Positions 23,096 to 32,094 of a stretch of 39,958 nucleotides of DNA are shown piece by piece; position 1 is the stretch's first letter, and each line of letters begins with the position of its first letter. The notes below the pieces were generated by a model. That model worked only from the letters and a program-made list of their open reading frames with translations, did no database searches and was not told the DNA's origin. Source of the stretch: Candidatus Giovannonibacteria bacterium (GTDB taxonomy: Bacteria > Patescibacteriota > Minisyncoccia > JACPKW01 > UBA11713); NCBI GenBank assembly GCA_023266875.1, contig JAHFOJ010000006.1:1-39958 (forward strand), written 5' to 3'. The position numbers and the translations under genes are program-made.

Positions 23096-23166
23096 TTGCG
23101 GGGGCCGGAATTGCACCGGCGCCTGGGGGTTATGAGCCCCCCGAGGTACTGCTCCTCCACCCCGCG
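23096..23166 (-). tRNA. Initiator tRNA-fMet (CAT)
   Basis: 71-nt cloverleaf: acceptor CGCGGGG/CCCCGCA with the initiator-type C1-A72 mismatch, discriminator A, anticodon loop CTCATAA on a five-pair G-C stem, T stem GCCGG/CCGGC. CCA is not encoded. Elbow positions are unusual: the D-loop is AGCAGTA (no GG) and the T-loop TGCAATT instead of TTC-type. A -35/-10 pair lies just upstream on the same strand. Confidence 0.93.
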
Positions 23167-23175
23167 ATGGTTAGT

Positions 23176-23204
23176 ATTCTATGCTTTTATTTCTTTTAAT
23201 TCAA
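23176..23204 (-). promoter_or_regulatory. Promoter of tRNA-fMet
   Basis: On the minus strand: TTGAAT, 17-bp spacer, TAGAAT, ending 9 nt before the mature tRNA 5' end. Confidence 0.65.
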
Positions 23205-23220
23205 GAAGAGATTTTTGATC

Positions 23221-23226
23221 TATAAT
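23221..23226 (+). promoter_or_regulatory. -10 element of the GIY-YIG gene
   Basis: Perfect TATAAT ending 8 nt before the ATG at 23235, leaving room for at most a few leader nucleotides. No clear -35. Confidence 0.4.
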
Positions 23227-23234
23227 TAAAATCA

Positions 23235-23483
23235 ATGTGGCATGTCTACATAATTCTCTGCGAGGATAAAAGTTTATATACAGGCATCACTAATAATTTG
23301 GAGCGAAGATTTAGGCAGCACGTGGAAGGCAAGGGCGGGGAATATACCAGATCGCATAAGCCGGTTAAATTGCTATATTCTGAAAGGGTGCGGACAAAAA
23401 CCAAAGCATTGAAAAGAGAATTGCAGATAAAAAGCTGGCCGAGAGATAGAAAGTTAAATTTTATTAAAATCTCAAAGCGTTAA
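23235..23483 (+). CDS. GIY-YIG endonuclease domain protein (UPF0213/YhbQ-like)
   Basis: 82 residues consisting of one GIY-YIG domain: WHVYIILCEDKSLYTGITNNLERRFRQH at the start, with catalytic Tyr/Arg positions present, and KPVKLLYSERVRTKTKALKRELQIKSWPRDRKL at the end. Small stand-alone members (YhbQ/UPF0213) are thought to act in DNA repair or cleave structured DNA; the substrate is unknown. Independent transcription unit with its own -10. Confidence 0.85.
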   Translation: MWHVYIILCEDKSLYTGITNNLERRFRQHVEGKGGEYTRSHKPVKLLYSERVRTKTKALKRELQIKSWPRDRKLNFIKISKR

Positions 23484-23545
23484 TTGCCATCCGATGCCAA
23501 TTGTGTAATAATTCCGAATTATGTTAAAGTTTTCTTTATCCTGAT

Positions 23546-24040
23546 ATGAAAGAATTTTTTGAATCAAATAAGATATTCTTGGGAATAGTAATTGCGGGTG
23601 CGCTGGTGGCCGGAGCCATTTATTTTTCGGGGAATTCTTCGGGCGAACCTGCTAAAACTTCAATCAATGAGAATTTATCCGCTAGGGCTTTATCAGTATC
23701 TAGAGAGAACGCCGAGACTCTGCCGGTTGCGGCCGATAATTCCACTGTGGGGTCGTGTATTCCATTTAAAGATGCGGGAAAGCATGTCGGCGAGAAGACG
23801 TGTGTGACCGGAACTGCGCTCCAAGTTTTTACATCCGCCAAAGGAACAACTTTTTTTGATTTTTGCGCTAATTACAAAACTTGCCCCTTTACTGCCGTAG
23901 TTTTTGCGTCTGATGCTGCCAAATTTTCTAATTTGAGCCAATATGAAAAGAAAACGGTTGAAATTTCGGGGCTCTTAACAACATACCAAGGCAAAGCCGA
24001 AATAATTTTAAATGAACCTGCCCAAATCAAAATTCGCTAG
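23546..24040 (+). CDS. Exported OB-fold protein, nuclease partner
   Basis: 164 residues: an N-terminal membrane anchor or signal (about 7-27, IFLGIVIAGALVAGAIYF), a linker, then an OB-fold-like domain with VGEKTCVTGTALQVFTSAKGTTFFDF and KKTVEISGLLTTYQGKAEIIL. Four Cys in that domain could form two disulfides outside the cell. It overlaps the following thermonuclease gene by 29 nt, so the pair is probably translationally coupled. A nucleic-acid-binding role outside the membrane is inferred from the fold and partner. Confidence 0.65.
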   Translation: MKEFFESNKIFLGIVIAGALVAGAIYFSGNSSGEPAKTSINENLSARALSVSRENAETLPVAADNSTVGSCIPFKDAGKHVGEKTCVTGTALQVFTSAKGTTFFDFCANYKTCPFTAVVFASDAAKFSNLSQYEKKTVEISGLLTTYQGKAEIILNEPAQIKIR

Positions 24041-24560
24041 CATTGTGCAGTTTCTTATAATCCTTTTTTTGGGAATTTTGATCGGTTATCTTTTTGCAAT
24101 GCATTCGCGCCTATTTTCGGGCTTTTCTGGCGCTGGGTTATCCGAGGTAATGCATGTGATCGACGGCGATACGGCTGAAATCAAGATCGGCGATAAGGTT
24201 GAGTCAGTACGGTTTTTAGGAATCAACACGCCTGAAGTTGCAAATCCCTACAAGAAAGAAGAATGTTACGGGCCGGAGGCGTCGAGGCGAACGAAAGAAC
24301 TTATAAAGGCGGGCGAGAGCGTTTATTTAATTCCTGATACTTTCGGGCCTGACCGCGATAAATATGGGCGTCTTTTGCGATATATTTTTCTGTCTTCTGG
24401 ATTATTTGTAAACGCAGAGCTTATTCGCGAAGGCTATGCTTTCAACTATATTTACGATCCTTTTGAATTTATGCAGCAGTTTGATTATTACGAAAAAGAA
24501 GCGCGCACAAAAAAACTTGGCCTTTGGAGTTCAGCTTGCGATTATAACCAAAATAAATAA
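24012..24560 (+). CDS. Membrane-anchored thermonuclease (staphylococcal nuclease family)
   Basis: 182 residues: N-terminal anchor (about 11-30) and an SNase domain. Active-site elements are VIDGDTAEI (Asp21 equivalent), VRFLGINTPE (Arg35 and Glu43 equivalents; the Ca-ligand Asp40 is replaced by Asn, as in other family members) and DKYGRLLRYIF (Arg87 equivalent). It ends with KLGLWS. Predicted to cut DNA/RNA at the cell surface. In an organism with reduced nucleotide synthesis and type IV pili this could feed nucleotide scavenging or DNA uptake (inference). Confidence 0.88.
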   Translation: MNLPKSKFASIVQFLIILFLGILIGYLFAMHSRLFSGFSGAGLSEVMHVIDGDTAEIKIGDKVESVRFLGINTPEVANPYKKEECYGPEASRRTKELIKAGESVYLIPDTFGPDRDKYGRLLRYIFLSSGLFVNAELIREGYAFNYIYDPFEFMQQFDYYEKEARTKKLGLWSSACDYNQNK

Positions 24561-24577
24561 GCAGATTATTAAACTTG

Positions 24578-24652
24578 CGCAGCCGATGGGATTTGAACCC
24601 ACGGTCTCCTCCGTGACAGGGAGGCGTGTTAACCAGGCTACACTACGGCTGC
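24578..24652 (-). tRNA. tRNA-Asp (GTC)
   Basis: 75 nt: acceptor GCAGCCG/CGGCTGC, D-arm with GG, anticodon loop CTGTCAC (GTC), T-arm GTGGG-TTCAAAT-CCCAT, discriminator G. CCA not encoded. Downstream of tRNA-Met on the same strand, probably co-transcribed. Confidence 0.95.
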
Positions 24653-24664
24653 ATTTCGTTATTG

Positions 24665-24736
24665 TGACGGCGGCAGGGATCGAACCTGCGACCTAGGGCT
24701 TATGAGTCCCTCGCTCTGCCACTGAGCTACGCCGCC
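24665..24736 (-). tRNA. tRNA-Met elongator (CAT), or tRNA-Ile2
   Basis: 72 nt: acceptor GGCGGCG/CGCCGTC, D-arm GCTC-AGTGGCA-GAGC, anticodon loop CTCATAA, T-arm GCAGG-TTCGATC-CCTGC, discriminator A. CCA not encoded. The CAT anticodon would read Ile if modified by TilS; which one cannot be decided here. The anticodon stem has an A-G mismatch next to the loop. Confidence 0.92.
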
Positions 24737-24933
24737 AGCCGACTTATAACATCATATCATACTAAAATACTAAAATTATATAAATTTGCAAACGCAGCAT
24801 GATTTGTCAGCTGGACCTTCTTTAGTTTTTAAATTATATAAAAAAGTCTTTACTTTTTCTTTCTTTCCTTTAATATTTAAGCAGAAGAACAATTTTTGGA
24901 AGCACTTTTATTTATTGGGAGGAATAAAAAAAT
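24737..24933. other. AT-rich intergenic region
   Basis: About 200 bp separating the minus-strand tRNAs from a plus-strand gene. It must hold promoters for both, but only weak candidates are seen (a TTATAA about 7 nt before tRNA-Met on the minus strand). GGGAGG near 24917 is the Shine-Dalgarno site of the next gene. No ORF or repeat. Confidence 0.4.
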
Positions 24934-25362
24934 ATGGCGAAAGATTTTGGCAGAAATAATCCGAACCTTTCAAAGCTAATCGAGTTTCTGCGCGGTAATC
25001 TTGGAAATCCGATCCTTTTGGTTTCTTTTGACGAAGCTGGGAACAAAAATATCAAGGCATTCAGGATTCTGCAAAAAAGGCAAGTTATCGGCCAAACAAA
25101 TCCTTTCGGTAATTCCGATCTCAAGATTAAAACCAAAGGAGTATGCTTAGAATTCTTGCGTGGGGAGACCGCCGCCTGGGTAAAATCTGCTAAGAGCGAT
25201 CGGGTAATTCTACCTCGCGCGATGACTGATTGGGCAGTTGGAAAGACGGACGAATATTTAGGATTCAACGAACGGAAGACAAAAAGATTCTTTGCGTTCT
25301 ACGTCGGAGCGGCAATGAAATCATTTATGCGTAGGATGCGCATCCCCAAATTCCCGATGTAG
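24934..25362 (+). CDS. Hypothetical protein
   Basis: 142 residues with no recognised domain. Starts MAKDFGRNNPNLSKLIEFLRGN; the middle (SDLKIKTKGVCLEFLRG) is mixed and the C-terminus is basic (KTKRFFAFYVGAAMKSFMRRMRIPKFPM). One Cys, no membrane segment. Preceded by a strong Shine-Dalgarno GGGAGGA, unlike most conserved genes nearby, and ended by a terminator shared with the convergent pheS. The basic C-terminal end might bind nucleic acid, but that is only a guess. Confidence 0.65.
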   Translation: MAKDFGRNNPNLSKLIEFLRGNLGNPILLVSFDEAGNKNIKAFRILQKRQVIGQTNPFGNSDLKIKTKGVCLEFLRGETAAWVKSAKSDRVILPRAMTDWAVGKTDEYLGFNERKTKRFFAFYVGAAMKSFMRRMRIPKFPM

Positions 25363-25384
25363 TAGGATTGTCTGCGTCGAACCT

Positions 25385-25420
25385 AAAAAAAGGCTTCACA
25401 CACCCGTGCGGCCTTTTTTG
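25385..25420. terminator. Bidirectional terminator
   Basis: AAAAAAAGGC and GCCTTTTTT form the stem, with CACAC/GTGCG giving further pairing inside. A/T runs on both sides allow it to end both the + hypothetical gene and the - pheS transcript. Confidence 0.85.
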
Positions 25421-25427
25421 CGCATAC

Positions 25428-26573
25428 TTATCTTAATTCTGCCGAGAATTGTTTAGCGGTCTCGTCATAAACTTGTTTCTGAATCTTATCTACTTCTTCT
25501 GATGTGAGAGTGCGGTCGTTCGACCGGTAAACAACGCGATATGTGTAACTCACTTTATCCTTGCCAAATTTTTCCGCGCTTTCGTATTTATCCAGCAATT
25601 TAACTTCTTCCACCAAATCTCTTCCCAGATCGCGTATTAAATCAAAATAATTATTCGGAATAAAAGAGTTTTGAACAACGAAAGAAATATCTCGCGTAAT
25701 CGGCGGATATTTGCTGACTTCTTTGAAAGGATTTCCAAGCTTAAGTTGTTTTGTAACTCGTGGATCTTGGGACCACAGCAGGCGAATATCGGGCAATTCC
25801 ATGCTTATTATCGCAAGGCGCTCGAGCCCGAATCCAAAAGCCCAGCCGTTATATTTTTCAGGATCAACGCCTAAATTTTTCAAAACGCCCGGGCGCACGA
25901 TGCCGGAACCGACTACCTCGATCCACTTTCCTCCGCCAGTTGGCGGTTCAATTTCCACTTCGATCGATGGGTCAGTGAAAGGAAATTTATCTTCATTGAA
26001 ACGGTATTTGATATCTTTTCCAAAAATTGCCTGGACAATTTTAACCAAAACGTTTTGCAGATCGGCCATCGCGATTATTTTCTGCTCGCGCGGTGTCAGA
26101 TACCAGCCGTCCACCTGATGAAAGACATTCATATGATTTCGGTCAATTTCATCCTTACGATAAACTTTGCCGTATGAGAGCGATCCAACCGCCTCACCTC
26201 CTGCAATTCTTTTTTTTATTTCCTCTTGCTTTAAGTAGTAGTACCACATTATGGTAGTGTGCGTGCGGAGAACGTGGCCGTCATCTATGTAATACGTGTC
26301 AGATTTTGATCGCGCTGGGTGGTCTTTGGGGAAATTAAATAAATCAAAATGGGTATTAGTCGAGGCGATTTCCGGCACTTCGATAATGTCAAAATTTTTA
26401 AAGTTCTCGATGGCAATGATGCGCTTGATAAGTTCATGGAGGGGAGAGGAAAGGGAGCGCGTGAGATCTGGCATGCCTAAAAACCGCTCAATCCGCCTTG
26501 CTTCCGCGTCCGTGCGTTCTGCAATCGTTTTCAAGAGGTCTTTTTCTTCTTCAGATTCAATTTTTATCTGCAC
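25428..26573 (-). CDS. pheS: Single-chain phenylalanine--tRNA ligase, mitochondrial type
   Basis: 381 residues. A class II catalytic core (motif 2 YGKVYRKDEIDRNHMNVFHQVDG; motif 3 GWAFGFGLERLAI) is followed by a C-terminal FDX-ACB anticodon-binding domain (KYPPITRDISFVV to the end). Bacterial PheS normally lacks FDX-ACB, which belongs to PheT. The order core-linker PDIRLLWSQDPR-FDX-ACB, and the absence of the PheS N-terminal coiled coil, are those of monomeric mitochondrial PheRS. No pheT is adjacent. GTG start with a TGnTAATTT hexamer ending 6 nt upstream. Residues EPPTGGGK carry a palindrome-coded insert. Confidence 0.88.
   Translation of the reverse strand: MQIKIESEEEKDLLKTIAERTDAEARRIERFLGMPDLTRSLSSPLHELIKRIIAIENFKNFDIIEVPEIASTNTHFDLFNFPKDHPARSKSDTYYIDDGHVLRTHTTIMWYYYLKQEEIKKRIAGGEAVGSLSYGKVYRKDEIDRNHMNVFHQVDGWYLTPREQKIIAMADLQNVLVKIVQAIFGKDIKYRFNEDKFPFTDPSIEVEIEPPTGGGKWIEVVGSGIVRPGVLKNLGVDPEKYNGWAFGFGLERLAIISMELPDIRLLWSQDPRVTKQLKLGNPFKEVSKYPPITRDISFVVQNSFIPNNYFDLIRDLGRDLVEEVKLLDKYESAEKFGKDKVSYTYRVVYRSNDRTLTSEEVDKIQKQVYDETAKQFSAELR
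25933..25946. repeat. In-frame palindrome in pheS (PPTGG)
   Basis: CCGCC-AGTT-GGCGG. Read on the coding strand it gives CCGCCAACTGGCGGA, coding for PPTGG. One base differs from the palindrome in secF. Confidence 0.55.
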
Positions 26574-26579
26574 TTATTA

Positions 26580-26588
26580 AAATTAGCA
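26580..26588 (-). promoter_or_regulatory. -10-like element before pheS
   Basis: On the minus strand TGC-TAATTT, an extended but weak -10, ends 6 nt before the GTG start. It fits the leaderless pattern seen at other genes. Confidence 0.3.
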
Positions 26589-26659
26589 AAAAAATATAAA
26601 AAATTCCAGCGCAATTCAAAACGCGCGACATAGTACGAGTTGTATGTTATTCGCGCGTT

Positions 26660-26950
26660 TTATTCGTATGGGAATACTCCCGGCTGCTTTACGATTTCCT
26701 GTTCTTTGCAAGAGCAAGTCACGAGGGGCACAACCTTATTAAGTTGCACCACAGCTTGTTTCCAAAGACGGTCACTTTCCTTGAGCTCTCGTCCGTTCCA
26801 CACATCTATGATCTGCCTTACTTTTAACTGCCCGTTTGGACAAGCAGTGCAACTTTTCCTGCTTTCATAGAGGAAGCAAATATTTACTGCTTCCCCTTTG
26901 ATAAGTAATTCAGCAACTTGTAGACCACTGTTTTTTGGAAGCACTTCCAT
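26660..26950 (-). CDS. Hypothetical cysteine-containing protein
   Basis: 96 residues from the ATG at 26950 (MEVLPKNSGLQVAELLIKGE), chosen because AAAGGAGGTGG lies 8 nt upstream; an upstream in-frame ATG lacks this. Cys pairs CTACPNGQ near residue 47 and VTCSCKEQE near 82 could bind a metal. It has an alpha/beta appearance and no membrane segment. No family recognised. Divergent from gyrB. Confidence 0.62.
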   Translation of the reverse strand: MEVLPKNSGLQVAELLIKGEAVNICFLYESRKSCTACPNGQLKVRQIIDVWNGRELKESDRLWKQAVVQLNKVVPLVTCSCKEQEIVKQPGVFPYE

Positions 26951-27054
26951 AAATTCCACCTCCTTTCCAAAAGTTACTTTCAACCCCATTATAAGCTACA
27001 CAAGTAAATCTGTCAATTGTCAAGCTGTGCGTAATATTTTTTACTAGATTTTTG

Positions 27055-27063
27055 TGCTAAAAT
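27055..27063 (+). promoter_or_regulatory. gyrB promoter (extended -10)
   Basis: TGCTAAAAT matches TGn plus a near-consensus -10. The predicted start near 27070 leaves a 28-nt leader without a Shine-Dalgarno site. Confidence 0.45.
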
Positions 27064-27088
27064 TAAACCATAAAAACGAATAAATTGA

Positions 27089-29203
<2,115 letters not shown>

Positions 29204-29206
29204 ATA

Positions 29207-29235
29207 TTGACTTTATCTAATTTCCATTCTACTCT
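29207..29235 (+). promoter_or_regulatory. Candidate promoter for two small hypothetical genes
   Basis: TTGACT (29207-29212), 17-bp spacer, TACTCT (29230-29235). The -35 is good and the -10 weak. Confidence 0.4.
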
Positions 29236-29274
29236 AGATTCTAGAAGTACTTTTAACTTCGGAAAGGAGGTCTT

Positions 29275-29511
29275 ATGCATATTTGCATAGATGAGTTGGG
29301 CCCTAAAGATGTCGAAATTACTATTGACGATGAGCCTCGCTCACTTCTGCGCAGAATATTTGAAAAAATACTCATTGCGCTTAGCATAAGAAAAAAAACT
29401 ACGTTCAATCGCGAGCATCTAGCTCTGATTATCGATGTTGCAATCGAGAGATTGCGGCAAGCAAAGCGCAATATAGAATCGGGAACAAAAACGGAACCAA
29501 TTTTTAGCTGA
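29275..29511 (+). CDS. Hypothetical protein
   Basis: 78 residues, MHICIDELGPKDVEITIDDE at the start and a basic helical C-terminus (LIIDVAIERLRQAKRNIESG). Strong Shine-Dalgarno AAAGGAGG 4 nt before the ATG. It pairs with the following gene (14-nt gap, its stop merging with the next Shine-Dalgarno). No family recognised. Confidence 0.55.
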   Translation: MHICIDELGPKDVEITIDDEPRSLLRRIFEKILIALSIRKKTTFNREHLALIIDVAIERLRQAKRNIESGTKTEPIFS

Positions 29512-29525
29512 AAGGAGGAGGTTCA

Positions 29526-29855
29526 ATGCAGCTGAAAGTTTATGGGAGGGGAGCGATAGCCATAAAGCTCGATGGGGATTTCACTCTCAAAGAGTTGAAG
29601 GCTATATGGGCGAGGGTGCGCCAAGACGACGATTTCCGGCTTTATTTGCTGGATATTCGGGATCCAAAGGGGTTCATAGTACCCCAGATGGCAATCCGGA
29701 AAATTTTAGCATCGGGCCAGAACTTACACCGTCGCATTGTGCAAGCTCTCTACGACATCGGGGAGGAGGCAAGAGAATCGTTCCCGATAGACGAGACAGC
29801 TGAGATCATATCTAAAGCTCAAGCTCTTACTTTTCGCCGTCTTCGCCGAGCTTGA
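29526..29855 (+). CDS. Hypothetical protein
   Basis: 109 residues, alpha/beta, MQLKVYGRGAIAIKLDGDFT then LKELKAIWARVRQDDDFRLYLLDIRDPKGF and a basic C-terminal LTFRRLRRA. Strong Shine-Dalgarno AAAGGAGGAGG. Followed by a terminator, so it ends a two-gene operon with the 78-residue protein. Function unknown. Confidence 0.6.
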   Translation: MQLKVYGRGAIAIKLDGDFTLKELKAIWARVRQDDDFRLYLLDIRDPKGFIVPQMAIRKILASGQNLHRRIVQALYDIGEEARESFPIDETAEIISKAQALTFRRLRRA

Positions 29856-29889
29856 AATTTAGAAACGACTAGCCGTTTTGTCAGAAGAT

Positions 29890-29924
29890 TGGGGGAGGTG
29901 GATTTGATCTGCCCCCCCATTTTT
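29890..29924 (+). terminator. Rho-independent terminator
   Basis: TGGGGG and CCCCCA arms with a short T-run, after the small hypothetical gene pair and before the secE promoter. Confidence 0.7.
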
Positions 29925-29930
29925 ATTTAT

Positions 29931-29984
29931 TTGACTTTTAATTAGTTTCTGATATCTTAGATTTATAAGCCCTGCGGGGCTTTT
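29931..29984 (+). promoter_or_regulatory. secE-nusG-rplK promoter with an early hairpin
   Basis: TTGACT (29931-29936), 16-bp spacer, TATCTT (29953-29958). Immediately downstream AAGCCC (29967-29972) and GGGCTT (29977-29982) form a stem with TGCG loop, followed by TT then A-rich sequence. It could act as a weak attenuator or a 5'-protecting hairpin. Confidence 0.5.
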
Positions 29985-29998
29985 AAAAAAGGCCAAAA

Positions 29999-30190
29999 AT
30001 GACTTTATTCCAAAAGTTAATAAATTACCTTCGGGAATCGCGCTCCGAATTTCGGCACGTCAATTGGCCGACTAGGCGCGACACAATTAAATTTACTATT
30101 TTAGTTGTGGCGGTATCTGTTTTAGTTTCAGTTTTTTTGGGCGCGCTCGATGTGCTGTTCCATTATTTATTGGATAAATTTGTGCTCTAA
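29999..30190 (+). CDS. secE: Preprotein translocase subunit SecE
   Basis: 63 residues: amphipathic N-terminal helix (LINYLRESRSEFRHVNWPTRRDT, with the SecE VxWP signature) and one transmembrane helix (about 31-55). Single-helix SecE clamps SecY. Standard order before nusG. Confidence 0.93.
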   Translation: MTLFQKLINYLRESRSEFRHVNWPTRRDTIKFTILVVAVSVLVSVFLGALDVLFHYLLDKFVL

Positions 30191-30203
30191 TATTTAGGCA
30201 AAA

Positions 30204-30749
30204 ATGGCAAAGCAAACTGGAGAATTTGGAAGAAATTGGTACGCGGTTCACACTTATTCAGGATATGAAGAAGCTGTGGCGCGTAATTTGCGTCAACGAA
30301 TTGAATCTTTAGGAATGGAAGATAAAATTTTCAATGTGCTTGTCCCAAAAGAAAAGCGAATCCGCGTGAAAGGCGGAAAGCGCGTCACAGAGGAAGAAAA
30401 AACTTATCCGGGATATGTTTTAGTGGAAATGATTGTGACTGACGACTCTTGGTATGTGGTCCGAAACACTCCTCGCGTGACTGGATTTGTCGGCTCCGGA
30501 ACTACGCCAACGCCGCTTTCGCGCGAAGAAGTTGACACGCTATTTTCTCGCATGGGGGCGGGCGAGACAAAATTTAAAGTTGACGTATCGGTTGGCGATA
30601 CGGTGCGCATTACTGACGGCCCGTTTAAAGAATTTGAAGGGCGCGTTTCAGAAGTCGATGAAGAGCGAGGGAAGATTAAAGTATTTGTTTCAATGTTTGG
30701 CAGAGAAACACCAGTGGAGCTTGATTTCTTGCAAGTAAAAAAGCTATAA
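30204..30749 (+). CDS. nusG: Transcription termination/antitermination factor NusG
   Basis: 181 residues: NGN domain (NWYAVHTYSGYEEAVARNL; PGYVLVEM; VRNTPRVTGFVG) that binds the RNA polymerase clamp and a C-terminal KOW domain (GDTVRITDGPFKEFEGRVSEV) that binds Rho or ribosomal protein S10. Normal length. Thirteen nt after secE. Confidence 0.96.
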   Translation: MAKQTGEFGRNWYAVHTYSGYEEAVARNLRQRIESLGMEDKIFNVLVPKEKRIRVKGGKRVTEEEKTYPGYVLVEMIVTDDSWYVVRNTPRVTGFVGSGTTPTPLSREEVDTLFSRMGAGETKFKVDVSVGDTVRITDGPFKEFEGRVSEVDEERGKIKVFVSMFGRETPVELDFLQVKKL

Positions 30750-30758
30750 GATATTAAC

Positions 30759-31184
30759 ATGGCAAAACCTATCAAGATAATTTTAAAGTTACAAATTCCG
30801 GCAGGGAAAGCGACCGCCGCTCCTCCCGTTGGTTCAACTTTGGGACCGCACGGAATTAACATTGGCGAGTTTGTAAAGAAATTCAACGAGCAATCAAGCG
30901 CACTTGGTGACTCGATTATTCCGGTTGAAATGACGATTTATGAGGACCGCACATTCACATTTGTCTTGAAAACTCCTCCGGCATCCGATCTACTCCGCAA
31001 GGCCGCCGGAGTTGAGAAGGGCTCAGGGGATATCTCGAAAGAAAAAGTTGGAAAAGTGACCAAAGCGCAAGTCCGCGAGATTGCGGAGAAAAAAATGGTG
31101 GATTTGAACGCAAACGATATTGAAGGAGCGATGAAAATTATCGAGGGCGCGGCAAGAAGCATGGGGATTGAGGTGAAGGGATAA
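30759..31184 (+). CDS. rplK: Large ribosomal subunit protein uL11
   Basis: 141 residues: [33 protein letters not shown] is the L11 N-terminal signature; the rRNA-binding C-terminal domain has [39 protein letters not shown]. Nine nt after nusG. rplA, which usually follows, is absent and a strong terminator lies 26 nt downstream. Confidence 0.97.
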   Translation: MAKPIKIILKLQIPAGKATAAPPVGSTLGPHGINIGEFVKKFNEQSSALGDSIIPVEMTIYEDRTFTFVLKTPPASDLLRKAAGVEKGSGDISKEKVGKVTKAQVREIAEKKMVDLNANDIEGAMKIIEGAARSMGIEVKG

Positions 31185-31210
31185 AGTAAAAATTTTCTAA
31201 TAAAAAGTTC

Positions 31211-31249
31211 GAACGCCTGACTCATATGAGCCAGGCGTTCTTGTTTTTT
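31211..31249 (+). terminator. Rho-independent terminator after rplK
   Basis: GAACGCCTG and CAGGCGTTC arms continue through a mismatch into CTC/GAG around ATAT, then a T-rich run. It also lies just past the 3' end of the convergent minus-strand gene. Confidence 0.93.
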
Positions 31250-31266
31250 ACGGTAAAACAGTGAGT

Positions 31267-31956
31267 TCAGCGTTGCCCGGAAAACTGTGCTCCATGTTTT
31301 TTCAAATACGGCACTTCTGCTTTTGAGCTCAATTGCCGGAAACAAATCGAAGAAAATGGAAATCCCGGATAAGCGTTGAAGCTCAACCGCGAATTATTTT
31401 TAATTTCCATAACAGGATAGCCGCACCATCCTGCATGAAAGACCGGAGATGAAACGTGTGATGTAAGGCCATCGCGGGCAACCCTGGAACGCCCCCCCAT
31501 CTCCATTTGCAAGTCATATGGGATACAGACAAGGTTATGCGTGTGCACAAGGATCAACATATCAGGTTGAATCTCGATGGTTTCGTCATCGCCGATGAAG
31601 AACTTCATTCTTGATTCATCTTCAGTCATGACTTTCCTTGTATGCTCGAGGCGGTTTACAGATTTATTTCGATAGTCTTTTGTTAGTCTTCTAATGACTC
31701 GCCGCCCATTAATAGAAACAACTTCGAGCATGGTATCAACCACCTCGATAATGTTCCCAAATTGCAAATCAACAGTGTCGGCGTCAAAAGCTTCCGGTGG
31801 CGGCATAGGTTCGATGATTATCTTGCCGCTATCGAGCGCTTTGTCGAGCTTACGTGGAATATCTTGCCGTGCCAGTCTTTCCAAAAAGTCAGCTTTTAGA
31901 CCTATCTCTTTTACTGTTACCAGCCTTTTTTTAAAATCTCTGTCCGATAGAATCAT
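31267..31956 (-). CDS. dcd: dCTP deaminase family protein
   Basis: 229 residues of the dUTPase/dCTP deaminase fold: MILSDRDFKKRL start, GGRSRVARDGLTSHVS, HAGWCGYPVMEIKNNS and CFRQLSSKAEVPY. Compared with E. coli Dcd as I recall it, the active-site Ser111 and Arg115 (GRSRVAR) and catalytic Glu138 (VMEIKN) are conserved. Expected reaction: dCTP to dUTP, or to dUMP if bifunctional. Longer than E. coli Dcd (193) in the N-terminal half, and ends at FSGQR without the usual C-terminal tail. SD GGAAGGAG; promoter shared region with the TS operon. Confidence 0.8.
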   Translation of the reverse strand: MILSDRDFKKRLVTVKEIGLKADFLERLARQDIPRKLDKALDSGKIIIEPMPPPEAFDADTVDLQFGNIIEVVDTMLEVVSINGRRVIRRLTKDYRNKSVNRLEHTRKVMTEDESRMKFFIGDDETIEIQPDMLILVHTHNLVCIPYDLQMEMGGRSRVARDGLTSHVSSPVFHAGWCGYPVMEIKNNSRLSFNAYPGFPFSSICFRQLSSKAEVPYLKKHGAQFSGQR

Positions 31957-32007
31957 AACAATTCTCCTTCCAAATTTTTTGATTTTTTTAGTTAATGTGC
32001 TGGCTCG

Positions 32008-32036
32008 ATAGTAGCGAGCGCTTTTAGGCTTGTCAA
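32008..32036 (-). promoter_or_regulatory. Promoter of the dCTP deaminase gene
   Basis: On the minus strand: TTGACA (32036-32031), 17-bp spacer, TACTAT (32013-32008). Perfect -35. The start site would be near 32001. Confidence 0.7.
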
Positions 32037-32038
32037 TC

Positions 32039-32067
32039 TTGATTACAACTCGGCTCTGTGCTTAATT
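32039..32067 (+). promoter_or_regulatory. Promoter of the zinc-ribbon/thymidylate synthase operon
   Basis: TTGATT (32039-32044), 17-bp spacer, TTAATT (32062-32067) with a TGn extension. Its -35 is only 2 bp from the -35 of the divergent promoter. Confidence 0.6.
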
Positions 32068-32094
32068 ACTTATTGAAAGGGGGTGTAATAAAAT

